8,254 bases of DNA from Bacteroides sp. (lineage in GTDB: Bacteria; Bacteroidota; Bacteroidia; Bacteroidales; Bacteroidaceae): contig DXOJ01000089.1 in NCBI GenBank assembly GCA_019412865.1, positions 1-8,254 of the forward strand, written 5' to 3'. The first letter of the stretch is position 1, and each line of letters starts with the position of its first letter. Shown here in pieces: positions 7,943 through 8,254 of this stretch. The position numbers were made by a program, and so were the translations under genes. The notes beneath the pieces are model-generated. The model saw only the letters and a list, made by a program, of their open reading frames with translations. It searched no databases and was not told the DNA's origin.

Positions 7943-8254
7943 ATGAAGAAAATTATAACAATATGTGCCTTTGCCGCTTGTCTGACCGGATGCGATGACT
8001 TGTTCGAACCGGCTATCGAGAACAACCTCGGACTGGAATATATGTACGAGAATTCGCAATATGCCGAAGGAATACTGGCAAATGCCTATACACGCATACC
8101 CTGCGCAGGCTATTCTTTCAACGACGTGGCTACCGATGACGCTGTGAGCAATGATGCGGAAAACAGCTGGCGTAAAATAGCCTCCGGCATGTGGACGGCA
8201 AACAACAATCCTGCCGGTGTGTCACGAGGGCATTATAACATGATGCTATTGGCT
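7943..8254 (+). CDS. SusD/RagB-family surface lipoprotein, N-terminal fragment cut by the window edge (partner of the second SusC)
   Basis: Open reading frame of 104 codons that continues past the right edge of the window. I translated it directly. It begins MKKIITICAFAACLTGC, a short signal peptide with the canonical lipobox LTGC (lipid-modified C17), followed at once by acidic DD. The next part matches the N-terminal SusD pattern: YMYENSQYAEGILANAYTRI (34-53), then DVATDDAVSND (60-70), the stretch that commonly reads TDD or TDE in the family, then a W-containing segment with NNP (85-87). Its place 44 bases after a SusC-like gene strongly supports the assignment. The role would be surface capture of ligand and lid function on the second SusC. 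The C-terminal SusD domain is outside the window, so total length and integrity cannot be judged. Confidence 0.9.
   Translation, partial: MKKIITICAFAACLTGCDDLFEPAIENNLGLEYMYENSQYAEGILANAYTRIPCAGYSFNDVATDDAVSNDAENSWRKIASGMWTANNNPAGVSRGHYNMMLLA

Noticed and set aside
8190..8254. Possible frameshift near the right edge, where the second SusD diverges from the usual family pattern after NNP
   Set aside because: Both other frames of the + strand hit stops within this stretch, and the open frame stays open to the window edge with a plausible helix. There is too little sequence to claim a disruption.

Overview
The window is a densely coding, single-strand stretch typical of the Bacteroidales (Bacteroides, Phocaeicola, Parabacteroides or a close relative). 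The diagnosis rests on SusC/RagA-type TonB-dependent outer-membrane transporters alternating with SusD/RagB-type surface lipoproteins, a pairing characteristic of Bacteroidota. AT-rich leaders without Shine-Dalgarno sequences and a moderate base composition (judged by eye) fit this. The genus and species cannot be fixed from the sequence alone.

Layout, all on the + strand: a complete SusC-like transporter with the classical N-terminal extension (3-3140), its SusD-like partner (3155-5056), a second SusC-like transporter without the N-terminal extension (5088-7898), and the first 104 codons of a second SusD-like lipoprotein (7943-8254, running off the window). The gaps are 14, 31 and 44 bases and show no terminator, so the four genes look like one operon made of two tandem SusC/SusD pairs. 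The left edge falls two bases before the first start codon, so the operon promoter and any regulator lie outside. The genes downstream, where glycoside hydrolases, lyases, sulfatases or surface glycan-binding proteins would be expected, are also outside.

How they work together: in SusCD systems the SusD lipoprotein sits as a lid on the extracellular face of the SusC barrel, captures oligosaccharide or another large nutrient, and the SusC barrel imports it using TonB/ExbBD energy. Two pairs in one operon suggest that the locus takes up two forms of a substrate (for example different sizes or decorations), or that one pair assists the other. No enzyme is visible, so the substrate cannot be named.

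The most notable feature is the asymmetry of the two transporters. The first has the carboxypeptidase-regulatory-like domain, a clear TonB-box-like strand and a full-length plug. The second goes from signal peptide almost directly into a shortened plug and has no canonical TonB box. Neither has an STN domain. Both carry an EF-hand-like calcium-loop sequence at nearly the same distance from the C-terminus. I see no mobile element, CRISPR array, RNA gene or clearly undescribed system here. It is a polysaccharide-utilization-type uptake operon with some structural variations worth checking.
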